Positions 30,001 through 38,499 of a stretch of DNA of 64,000 nt are shown piece by piece. The position numbers and the translations under genes were made by a program. The first letter of the stretch is position 1. Every line of letters starts with the position of its first letter. A model generated the notes under the pieces. That model was not told the origin of the DNA, did not search any database, and saw only the letters and a program-made list of their open reading frames with translations. This stretch comes from Kocuria marina (GTDB taxonomy: Bacteria; Actinomycetota; Actinomycetes; Actinomycetales; Micrococcaceae): positions 112,897-176,896 of the forward strand of contig NZ_JROM01000041.1 of the NCBI RefSeq assembly GCF_000786655.1, written 5' to 3'.

Positions 30001-31181
30001 TCCTGCCCGCCCACCTGCGCATGCGCTTCGAGGTGCGCGACGCCCGCAACTCGGTCCTGGGCCGCGGCGACGACCTCACGGAGCTCAAGCAGCGGTTGCG
30101 GCCCAAGGTCCGCGCGGCGCTCGCCGAGTCCCTCGGGGGTGCTGCGGCCCAGTTGTACGACGCCGCTCGGGGCAGCGCCGAGGGTTCGGCCTCGTCCGGT
30201 GACGACGCCGCCGCGGCCCGTCGCGGTCGCGGCAAGCGGGGCTCGGCGCGACCGGCCCCAGGGGCTTCCCCCGGATCCGGCGCACCCCAGGCCGCCTCGC
30301 TGGAACGCACCGACCTCACGGCGTGGCCCGAACCCGATCCGCCGCGCCGCGTGGAGACGACCGTGGCGGGTCAGACGGTCACGGGATACCCCACACTCGT
30401 GGCGGTGCGGGACACCGATGCCTCGCAGCCACCCCGCGTGGACCTGCGGATCCTGAGCGACGCGGAGGAACAGCGCGCCGCGCAACGCGACGGCGTGATC
30501 GCCCTGCTGCACCGGACCCTGCCGTCCGTGCACCGCTACGTGGTGGACCACCTGAGCCAGAAGGAACGGTTGATCTTCACCCAGAACCCCCACGGTTCGG
30601 TCGAGGCGCTCATCACCGATTGCACGATCGCCGCGATCGACCGGCTGGTACCCGAGGAGCCGCCGTTCACGCGGGACCAGTTCCGGGCGGTCGCGGAGCA
30701 CGTACGCGCCGAGCTGATCGACACGGTCTTCGCCGTCACCGCGCTCGTGACCACCGCGCTCACCGAGTCCAACACCGTGCGCAAACGGTTGAAGAAACCC
30801 GGGTCACTCGGGGCGGTCGCCGCGTTCAAGGACATGTCCGAGCAGCTCTCCCGCTTGATCCATCCCGGCTTCGTGGCCCGCACCGGGTGGCGGGCCCTGC
30901 AGCACGTGCCGCGCTACCTCGCGGGGATCAACGTGCGCCTGGACAAACTCTCCGGCCACCTGCAGCGGGACGCCGTGGCCATGCAGACCGTGCACCATCT
31001 CGAGGCCGAGTACCGCGCCGCGGTGGACGCCGTCCCCTCGACCGTACCCACGCCCGCTGCGCTGCGGGCCGTGCGCTGGGACCTCGAGGAACTGCGCATC
31101 TCGTTGTTCGCGCAGGAACTGGGCACCGCGCACACGGTGTCGGAGAAGCGGATCCGCAAGCGGTTGCGCGAGCTCGGCTGA
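27054..31181 (+). CDS. hrpA: ATP-dependent RNA helicase HrpA
   Basis: DEAH-box helicase, 1375 residues, full length for the family. Motif I GETGSGKTTQLPK at 38-50, DEAH in IIIDEAHERSLN near 136, SAT motif VITSATIDPQRF, and motif VI RQRAGRSGRTSDG. Helicase-associated and OB-fold regions follow, and then the long HrpA-specific C-terminal domain. Two low-complexity linkers (about 455-490 and 1040-1085) carry the recurrent DNA 11-mer. The ATG at 27054 lies 11 nt after TAGACT. Divergent from the ABC importer. Confidence 0.95.
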   Translation: MTEPRIQPRIVYPEDLPVSARREDIMAAIRDHQVVVIAGETGSGKTTQLPKMCLELGLGDGGLIGHTQPRRIAARSVAERIAHELGQRVGDTVGYQVRFTSEVGKNSRIKLMTDGILLAEISHDPQLSRYNAIIIDEAHERSLNIDFLLGYLKRLLPQRPDLKIVITSATIDPQRFAEHFALPDPQHPDADPEPAPIIEVSGRTYPVEIRYRPLTQERSGDGGEDEDDTGDGLADEDRDPIDAVCDAVVELSREPRGDILVFFAGEREIRDAQDALHKVIDSHRSLAGTQILPLFGRLSMAEQNRVFAPSTHRRIVLATNVAETSLTVPGIKYVIDPGTARISRYSARTKIQRLPIERISQASARQRAGRSGRTSDGVCIRLYSEEDFESRPEYTDPEILRTNLAAVILQMISVGVVEQPHDITRFPFVQKPDARAVRDGVVLLRELGALRSGAADAGDDAASSSARDGHRERRSRSGRHRGRQSGPRGPLTRTGEVLAALPVDPRLGRMIVESQRRGCVREVLVLTAALTVQDPRERPLEKRQAADEFHARFRDKTSDFLSYGLLWQYLQEQQSELSSSQFRRLCRREYLNFLRIREWQDLYAQLRQIARQVGIDAGASREIDVASHQEAVHKSLLSGLLSNIGVRDERTREYRGARGTKFAIFPGSALFKTSPDWLVSAELVETSRLWARTNAAIKPEWAEEIAPQLVKRSYSEPHWSRSRGAVMAYEKVTLYGLPVVSERSVLFSRIDPELSRELFIRHALVEGDWQTRHTFVKRNRKALAQVEELENRMRRKDLRVDDQVLFDFYDARVPADVVSQRHFDAWWKKARQRDEHLLDLTPEDLIAPEVAELDTASFPRSWTVASPDGELSLDLDYEFAPGADTADGVTVRVPVLFLDRLAPEQFEWHIPGLRVELVTALIKSLPKAVRRNFVPAPDTAVTAVKHLDAEFDPAHDSLLESLATVLRRLRGHPVQASDFHPEVLPAHLRMRFEVRDARNSVLGRGDDLTELKQRLRPKVRAALAESLGGAAAQLYDAARGSAEGSASSGDDAAAARRGRGKRGSARPAPGASPGSGAPQAASLERTDLTAWPEPDPPRRVETTVAGQTVTGYPTLVAVRDTDASQPPRVDLRILSDAEEQRAAQRDGVIALLHRTLPSVHRYVVDHLSQKERLIFTQNPHGSVEALITDCTIAAIDRLVPEEPPFTRDQFRAVAEHVRAELIDTVFAVTALVTTALTESNTVRKRLKKPGSLGAVAAFKDMSEQLSRLIHPGFVARTGWRALQHVPRYLAGINVRLDKLSGHLQRDAVAMQTVHHLEAEYRAAVDAVPSTVPTPAALRAVRWDLEELRISLFAQELGTAHTVSEKRIRKRLRELG

Positions 31182-31211
31182 GCGACACCGGCGGTTAAAG
31201 CCCGCCGGCGA

Positions 31212-31228
31212 CGGGTGCATTGCACCCG
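31212..31228. terminator. Hairpin between convergent hrpA and HIT gene
   Basis: CGGGTG / CACCCG stem around CATTG, within a longer imperfect GC-rich dyad (about 31203-31236). No T-run. Confidence 0.5.
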
Positions 31229-31260
31229 CCGCCGGTACCCGTGAGCGAGGCCGTCGGTCG

Positions 31261-31689
31261 CTACTGCTGCGGGACCTCGTCCTGGTGGCCCTGGGCCTCG
31301 AGGGCCTCGCGGATCCGGCGGGCAGACTCGTCCAGGACCGCGGGGTCCGGGTCCTGATCCACCTGGGCGAAGTCAAACTCCTCGATCGAATTGGTGGGCC
31401 ACACGTGCAGGTGGGTGTGGGGCACCTCGAAGCCCTGGATCATGAGCCCCACCCGTTTGGGCGTGAACGCGGCGTCGATGGCCTTGCCGATGAACTGGCT
31501 GACCTTCATGAGGTGCATGGCCAGCTCCACGGGTAGGTCCACCCACGCGTCGATCTCCTGGCGCGGGACCACCAGGACGTGGCCCTGGGACAGGGGCTGG
31601 ATGGACAGGAAGCCCACGCAGTGCTCGTCCGCCCAGACGAACCGGCCGGGCAGTTCGCCCTCGATAATCCTGGTGAACACTGAACTCAC
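31261..31689 (-). CDS. HIT-family hydrolase
   Basis: Nucleotide-phosphoramidate hydrolase type protein, 142 residues. N-terminal FTRIIEGELPGRFVWAD and the histidine-triad motif VPHTHLHVWPT (H-x-H-x-H). The GTG start at 31689 has AAAGGA 8 nt upstream. 46 bp after the metallo-hydrolase gene, probably one transcript. Physiological substrate unknown. Confidence 0.93.
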   Translation of the reverse strand: MSSVFTRIIEGELPGRFVWADEHCVGFLSIQPLSQGHVLVVPRQEIDAWVDLPVELAMHLMKVSQFIGKAIDAAFTPKRVGLMIQGFEVPHTHLHVWPTNSIEEFDFAQVDQDPDPAVLDESARRIREALEAQGHQDEVPQQ

Positions 31690-31735
31690 GGTGATGTCCT
31701 TTCCGTCGGGTGGAACCGGCTGGTGGCCGGATGGG

Positions 31736-32398
31736 TCATGCGGTGTGGAGCTCCACGCTCTCGCGAGTGTCCAGGTGCCGGTACTCGGTCCCGTAGACCC
31801 GCGAGAAATGCTTGACCTGCTTCTCCACGACACCGAAGCCGGTCTCGGAGAGCAGCGCGTCGTGGATCTGGTACACCCGCTGCGCGCGGGTCGCGATGAT
31901 GAAGTCGATGACCTCGGACATCTTGGACCACGGGGCGTGCAACGGGACCAGGACCGTGGGAACGGTGAGTCCGTGCGGGACGGTGAAGGAGTCCCCGGGG
32001 TGGAACACGGCGTCGTCGATGACGTAGCCCACGTTGGCGATGGTGGGGATGAGGGGGTGGATCAGTGCGTGCTGGCCCCCGTACGTGGCCACGGAGAACG
32101 GCCCCGCGGTGAACGTGGTGTCCGCCGACACGGCGTGCAACCGGTCCGTGTCCGTGATGTGCTCCGCGAGTTTCTCGATCACCTGGCCCGGGGCATGCAC
32201 CGTGAACTCGGGATCCGCCGAAAGGGCGGCGCCCAGCCGCTCGGCGTCGTAGTGGTCCGGGTGCTCGTGGGTGATGAGGACCGTGTCCGCTCCGCGCAGT
32301 GCCTCCTCGACCTCGGAGAACGTGCCCGGGTCGATCACGAGCACCGCGCCGTCCTTCTCGAGGCGCACGCACGAGTGGGTGAACTTGGTCAGCAACAT
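31736..32398 (-). CDS. Metallo-beta-lactamase-fold hydrolase
   Basis: 220 residues. Metal-binding THEHPDHYDAERL (HxHxDH) near residue 44, with YGGQHALIH and FHPGDSFTVP as further metal ligands; the C-terminus ends in the family's QIHDALLSETGFGVVEKQ segment. The overall plan is like the UlaG/YjjX-type lactonase-related group often called MBL-fold metallo-hydrolase. Divergent from zur (105 bp). Function unknown. Confidence 0.88.
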   Translation of the reverse strand: MLLTKFTHSCVRLEKDGAVLVIDPGTFSEVEEALRGADTVLITHEHPDHYDAERLGAALSADPEFTVHAPGQVIEKLAEHITDTDRLHAVSADTTFTAGPFSVATYGGQHALIHPLIPTIANVGYVIDDAVFHPGDSFTVPHGLTVPTVLVPLHAPWSKMSEVIDFIIATRAQRVYQIHDALLSETGFGVVEKQVKHFSRVYGTEYRHLDTRESVELHTA

Positions 32399-32503
32399 GG
32401 CTTCACCCTAGCGGCTCGGTCCGGCCGTGACGACGCCGCCTGTGCATGTCCGCGCCGCACGTTAAGATGTCCCGGACGACCGCTCGCGGAAAGGACACCT
32501 GGG

Positions 32504-32965
32504 TTGAGCACCAAGACCACCGGAACCGCGGAGGTTCGCAACACCAAGCAGCGCCGTGCCGTGACCGGCGCGCTGCAGGGGTTGGAGGACTTCATCTCCA
32601 CGCAGGACCTGCACCGGCTGTTGCGCGATCGCGGACAGTCGGTGTCCCTGGCCACCACGTACCGGATCCTGCAGTCCATGGCCGAGCTGGGTCAGGTGGA
32701 CGTGCTGCGCAACGCCGAGGGCGAGGCCATCTACCGCCGGTGCGAGGCCGAGCACCACCACCATCACCTCGTGTGCCGCTCGTGCGGCGCGGCCGTGGAA
32801 CTCGAGGCCCCGGACGTCGAGACGTGGGCGGAGGAGACCGCGCGCCGCTACGGCTACGCGGACGTGGACCACACCGTGGAGATCTCAGGGATCTGCGCCG
32901 AGTGCGCGGCCCGGGACCGCGCCGAGTCCTCCGACGCCCGAGAAACCGCGAAGCCCGCCCGGTGA
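32504..32965 (+). CDS. zur: Fur-family zinc uptake regulator Zur (TTG start)
   Basis: Metal-responsive repressor, 153 residues. Winged-helix region (RRAVTGALQGLEDFISTQDL, SLATTYRILQSM), then the metal-binding AEHHHHHLVCRSCG near 84 and the second Cys pair CAEC near 132, the structural zinc site. TTG at 32504 is chosen because AAAGGA lies 8 nt upstream and no in-frame ATG/GTG precedes the domain. Zur rather than Fur is inferred from the znuABC genes 1 kb away with Zur-like boxes. Overlaps the next gene by GTGA. Confidence 0.88.
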   Translation: MSTKTTGTAEVRNTKQRRAVTGALQGLEDFISTQDLHRLLRDRGQSVSLATTYRILQSMAELGQVDVLRNAEGEAIYRRCEAEHHHHHLVCRSCGAAVELEAPDVETWAEETARRYGYADVDHTVEISGICAECAARDRAESSDARETAKPAR

Positions 32966-33927
32966 CCCGGATGTCACCCCGCAAGATCCTGCTCGTCCAC
33001 AACGGCGCCTCCCGCATGGGCCGGAACGCGTGCGAACGCGCCGTGGGCATCCTGCGGGCCGGCGGCTACGAACCCCGTCCGCTCCAAGCGGCCACGGCCG
33101 AGGCCCTGTCCCGCGACCTCACCGCGACCCTGCGCAATGCCTCCACCCGGATCGCGGCGGTCGTGGCGGTCGGCGGGGACGGCATGGTGCACCTGGTCCT
33201 GCAATCGCTGAACCTGTTGAGGGAACAGGGCGTCGAGTTCCCGTTCGGGCTGATCCCGGCCGGTTCCGGCAACGATCTGGCCCGGTTCCACGGCGTGCCC
33301 GTGGGGGACGTCGAACGCGCCGCGGGCCGGGTGCTGCGCGGACTCGAGTCCCCCGAACGCAGCATGGACCTCGTGCACGTCACGTGCGCGGACGGCAGCC
33401 ACCACGTGTGCGCGACCGCGGTGTGCCTGGGCCTCGACGCCCGCGTGAACGCGCGCGCCAACCGTTGGTCCCGCGTCACGCACTCGGTGAAGTACGTCGC
33501 CGCGCTCGCCGTGGAGGCCGTCTCGATGCGCGCGCGGCGTTACGACCTGAGCTGGACCGGCCCGGACGGCGCATGCCACGTGAGTGACCGCACGCTGACC
33601 TTCCTGGCACTGACGAACACCTCGTCGATCGGGGGCGGGCTGACCATCGTGCCCCGCGCGGATCCCACAGACGGCACGGGCGAGCTGTTCATGGTCTCCG
33701 ACGTGGGCGCGCTACGGCTCGCGTGGTTGCTCCCCCGCTTGTTCCTGGGCACGCACGAATCCCTGCGGGAGGTCACCGTGGTACCCGCCAAAGCAGCGAC
33801 CGTCGCACCCCACGGCATCCCCTCCGAGCCGCGGGACGGGGACGCGGCCTACGGCGACGGCGAACGACTGGGTCCGCTGCCCGCCTCGCTCAAGGTGCTC
33901 CCCGCCGCGGTGCGCGTCCTGTTCTGA
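32962..33927 (+). CDS. Diacylglycerol/lipid kinase family protein
   Basis: 321 residues, DagK-type catalytic fold: VVAVGGDGMVHLVL near 70 and LIPAGSGNDLARFHGVP near 100, the nucleotide-binding signatures, then the beta-sandwich C-terminal domain. Phosphorylates a lipid such as diacylglycerol or a sphingosine-like lipid at the membrane; the substrate is not known. GTG start at 32962 overlaps the zur stop; an ATG at 32971 is an alternative. Its 3' end overlaps the convergent znuB by 79 bp. Confidence 0.88.
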   Translation: MTRMSPRKILLVHNGASRMGRNACERAVGILRAGGYEPRPLQAATAEALSRDLTATLRNASTRIAAVVAVGGDGMVHLVLQSLNLLREQGVEFPFGLIPAGSGNDLARFHGVPVGDVERAAGRVLRGLESPERSMDLVHVTCADGSHHVCATAVCLGLDARVNARANRWSRVTHSVKYVAALAVEAVSMRARRYDLSWTGPDGACHVSDRTLTFLALTNTSSIGGGLTIVPRADPTDGTGELFMVSDVGALRLAWLLPRLFLGTHESLREVTVVPAKAATVAPHGIPSEPRDGDAAYGDGERLGPLPASLKVLPAAVRVLF

Positions 33928-34847
33928 ACCGCGCCGCCGGCGCCGAGCGGCGTCGTGGACCGCGGCGTCGTCGTCCGGCGGTACGACGACGAGCGCTCAC
34001 GCACCGCGCGCACGCACCGCGAGACGAGCCACACGGCGAACGAGATGGTCGTGACGTACGGGCTGATGGGGACGTTGCCACCCAGGGCCAACAGAATCCC
34101 GCCCACCATGGCGAGCTCGGCGAAGACCACGGAGAGCACCACGGTGCGCGCGGGACTCGAGGTGAGATTCATGGCCGCCGCGGCCGGGGTGATCAGCAGC
34201 GCGAGCACGAGCAGCGCACCCACGATCTGCACGGACATCGCGACCGAGATCCCCAGCACGACCATGAACACGATCGCCAAGGAGCGCATCGGCAGCCCCT
34301 TGGCCTGGGCCACGAGCGGGTCCGTGCTCGCAAACGTCAGCGGCCGCCACACCACCAGCAGGGTGGCGAGCACCACCACGGACAGCACGATCATGGACGT
34401 CAGCTGCAGCGAGGACACGGAGACGATCTGGCCCGTGAGCAGCGAGAACTTGTTGGAGGACCTGCCCTCGTAGAGGGACAGGAAGAGGATTCCGAGCCCC
34501 AGGCCGAAGGGCATGAGCACGCCCACGAACGAGTTGCCCTCCCGCGCGCGCAGGCCCATGAACCCCATGATGAGCGCGGCGAGCACGGACCCCACGAGGG
34601 AACCGGTGACCACATCGGCGCCGATCAGCAGGGCCGCGGCGGCACCGGCGAAGGACAGCTCCGCGATCCCGTGCACCGAGAACGCGAGATCGCGCATCAT
34701 CACGAACGTGCCGACGAGCCCGCCCACCAGGCCGAGCACCGCGCCCGCCCACACGGAGTTGCGCAGCAGGGACAGCAGCTCGCCGTAGTTGTCGAAGACG
34801 AACACGGAACCGAACAGCGAGTTCCAGTCGATCGCGGCCAGGCTCAC
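33849..34847 (-). CDS. znuB: Zinc ABC transporter permease
   Basis: Membrane permease of the ABC-3 (ZnuB/TroC) family, 332 residues, about 8 helices: AGAVLGLVGGLVGTFVMMRDLAFSVHGIAELSF near the N-terminus, and ALLVLALLITPAAAAMNLT in the core. The C-terminal 70 residues are polar and Ser/Thr/Arg-rich. GTG start at 34847 overlaps the znuC stop (GTGA). The end overlaps the convergent lipid-kinase gene tail-to-tail by 79 bp. Confidence 0.92.
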   Translation of the reverse strand: MSLAAIDWNSLFGSVFVFDNYGELLSLLRNSVWAGAVLGLVGGLVGTFVMMRDLAFSVHGIAELSFAGAAAALLIGADVVTGSLVGSVLAALIMGFMGLRAREGNSFVGVLMPFGLGLGILFLSLYEGRSSNKFSLLTGQIVSVSSLQLTSMIVLSVVVLATLLVVWRPLTFASTDPLVAQAKGLPMRSLAIVFMVVLGISVAMSVQIVGALLVLALLITPAAAAMNLTSSPARTVVLSVVFAELAMVGGILLALGGNVPISPYVTTISFAVWLVSRCVRAVRERSSSYRRTTTPRSTTPLGAGGAVQNRTRTAAGSTLSEAGSGPSRSPSP

Positions 34848-35695
34848 GGGATCAGTTCCTCCGGGGAATCGGTGTGGTGGGAGCTGTCCGGGCGCCCGGC
34901 CACGAGGATGCGACCGTTGCTGCGCAGCACCTCGATGCGGGTCCCGTACAGCTCGGAGAACACGTCCGAACGCAGCACCTGGTCCGGTGTGCCGATCCGG
35001 AACGAGCCGTTGGCCAGGTAGAGGATCCGGTCCACGTGCTCGATGATCGGGTTCACGTCATGGGTCACGAAGACCACGGCGCACCCGCTGCGTTCACGTT
35101 GTTCGTGCACGAGTTCGCTCACCACGTGCTGGTGATGCAGGTCCAGGGACAGCAGGGCCTCGTCGCACAGCACGAGCGTGGGGTCCGCCGCGAGCGCCTG
35201 GGCCACGCGCAGGCGTTGTTGCTCGCCCCCGGACAGCACGCCCACGGGGGCGTCCGCGTAGTCGGTGGCACCCACGCGTTCGAGCAGCTCGTCCACGGTG
35301 CGGTGCACGCGCCGCGGATGCAGGCGGATCCCCCAGTGGTGCCCGTCCACCCCCTGCGCCACGAGGTCCCGGGCCCGCAGCGGCGTGCGCGCCGGGAAGC
35401 CGCGCTGTTGGGGCACGTACCCCACGCGGGCGGCGGCGGCTCGCGGTCGGGTCCCGTTGACGCGTACGGTCCCGCTCGTGAGCGGGAGCAGCCCCAGCAG
35501 CACGCGCAGGAAGCTCGTTTTACCGGTCCCGTTGGAGCCCAGGACCGCGAGGTACTCCCCCGGGGCGACGTCCAGGTCCAGACCGGACCACAGGGTGCGG
35601 TCCCCGAAGGCCAGGCGCGCGTCCCGGAGCCGGACGACGGCGTCGTCGGCCCCGGAACGGGTGGTCACCTCGGGGGCGGGTTCGGGTGCGTTCAT
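34844..35695 (-). CDS. znuC: Zinc ABC transporter ATPase
   Basis: 283 residues. Walker A LGSNGTGKTSFLRVLLG, signature VLSGGEQQRLRVAQAL, Walker B TLVLCDEALLSLD (Ala replaces the usual Pro), H-loop FVTHDVNPI. Powers zinc uptake with znuA and znuB, which flank it with 4 bp of spacing and a GTGA overlap. Confidence 0.93.
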   Translation of the reverse strand: MNAPEPAPEVTTRSGADDAVVRLRDARLAFGDRTLWSGLDLDVAPGEYLAVLGSNGTGKTSFLRVLLGLLPLTSGTVRVNGTRPRAAAARVGYVPQQRGFPARTPLRARDLVAQGVDGHHWGIRLHPRRVHRTVDELLERVGATDYADAPVGVLSGGEQQRLRVAQALAADPTLVLCDEALLSLDLHHQHVVSELVHEQRERSGCAVVFVTHDVNPIIEHVDRILYLANGSFRIGTPDQVLRSDVFSELYGTRIEVLRSNGRILVAGRPDSSHHTDSPEELIP

Positions 35696-35699
35696 GTCC

Positions 35700-36689
35700 C
35701 TACTTCTGGAGCGCGTGGGCCACGCGGTCCGCGTTCTGCGTCATCCACTGCTGGTAGTTCAGCCCGTCCGGGATGGTCTCGGTGAACTCCACCACGGGCT
35801 TGCCGGCGTCCCCGGCGGCCGAGCGCAACCGGTCGGTCTGCCCCGTGGAGGTCTGCTTGTTGAAGGCGAGCAGTTTCACGTCATCGCCCTTGACGAGCCC
35901 GAGGGTGTCGTTGAGCACCGCGGGCGCGGCGTCGGAGCCGGCGTCGATGGCCTCGGTGAACGCCCGCGGGGTCTCGTCGTGCAGACCGGCGTCCTGCAGG
36001 AGGTACCCGGGCAGAGGCTCGGTCGCGATGTACCCGCCCGAGGCCTTGATCCCCTCGACCTTCTGTTCGACCGTGCCGAGCTCGTTCTTCACGCGCGCGG
36101 CGTTGTCCCGGTAGTACTGGGCGTTCTGCTGGTCCACCTGGCCGAGCTGCTCGGCCATCCGGTCCACGACCTTCTGCATGCTCTCGACGTCGTACCACAC
36201 GTGTTCGTTGAAGTCGCCGTGGTGGTGGTGTCCGGAGCCGTGGTCGTGGTCCTCGCCCGCGTGGTCGTGGTCGTCGTGCGCGTCCTCGTCGGGCTGCAGC
36301 CCGGAGGCCTCCACCGCGTCCACGACGTGTTGGTTCTCGGAGGCCAGATCGGTCATGAACTGGTCGTACCCGCCGCCGTTGCGCACCACGACGTCCGCCT
36401 TCTCCACCGTCAGCCGGTCCTGGGGGGTGGCCTCGTAGGAGTGGGGGTCCTGGGCGCTCGAGTCGATCACGGGGGTCGCGGAGACCCTGTCGCCGCCCAC
36501 CTGGGACGCGAGGTCCGAGTAGACGTTCGTGGAGGTGACCACGGCGATCTTCCCCGCCTCGGACGCACCGGGCGAACCCTGCGCGTCCGATGCGGTCCCG
36601 CTCGAACACCCGGCGAGCGCGAGACCCACCACCACGCCCGCGCCCATCACGCTCGTCCTCCCCTTGCGCACGTTGCGCCCTGCGGTCAT
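35700..36689 (-). CDS. znuA: Zinc-binding lipoprotein of the ABC importer
   Basis: 329 residues. Lipobox LALAGC (Cys about 28). Cluster A-I binding-protein fold with a His/Asp-rich loop (about residues 130-160: DDHDHAGEDHDHGSGHHHH, then NEHVWYD), typical of high-affinity zinc scavenging proteins. The ATG at 36689 has GAGGGAGATGGACG upstream. First gene of znuACB, 38 bp downstream of the nearer Zur-like box. Zn rather than Mn is inferred from the His-rich loop and Zur. Confidence 0.93.
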   Translation of the reverse strand: MTAGRNVRKGRTSVMGAGVVVGLALAGCSSGTASDAQGSPGASEAGKIAVVTSTNVYSDLASQVGGDRVSATPVIDSSAQDPHSYEATPQDRLTVEKADVVVRNGGGYDQFMTDLASENQHVVDAVEASGLQPDEDAHDDHDHAGEDHDHGSGHHHHGDFNEHVWYDVESMQKVVDRMAEQLGQVDQQNAQYYRDNAARVKNELGTVEQKVEGIKASGGYIATEPLPGYLLQDAGLHDETPRAFTEAIDAGSDAAPAVLNDTLGLVKGDDVKLLAFNKQTSTGQTDRLRSAAGDAGKPVVEFTETIPDGLNYQQWMTQNADRVAHALQK

Positions 36690-36726
36690 CGTCCATCTCC
36701 CTCGTCCGACCCCCGGCTCACGCCGA

Positions 36727-36777
36727 TGAGAATCAATGTCATGTAGCCGTGCGCGAGCATATCATGAATCATTCTCA
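36727..36777 (-). promoter_or_regulatory. Two Zur-like operator boxes before znuA
   Basis: Box 1 at 36727-36741 (TGAGAATCAATGTCA) and box 2 at 36763-36777, minus strand (TGAGAATGATTCATG), resemble the actinobacterial Zur palindrome TGAAAATGATTTTCA (about 12 and 11 of 15 matches). Centres are 36 bp apart. They sit 38-88 bp upstream of znuA. Confidence 0.7.
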
Positions 36778-36804
36778 ATAAGGGGCGTCGTGAGAACGGA
36801 CCGC

Positions 36805-38359
<1,555 letters not shown>

Positions 38360-38499
38360 GAAAAACCGGTACGGCTTTGCGTGCGCGAAGCCAGTTCGCA
38401 AGTCCCGCGGCCGGTAAGCTCCGTGGGAGCCACACGAGGGCCGCAAGGACCAGCTCGCCGCCCGGGACACCCAGCACAGATGGAAGAGGCGTATCACTA

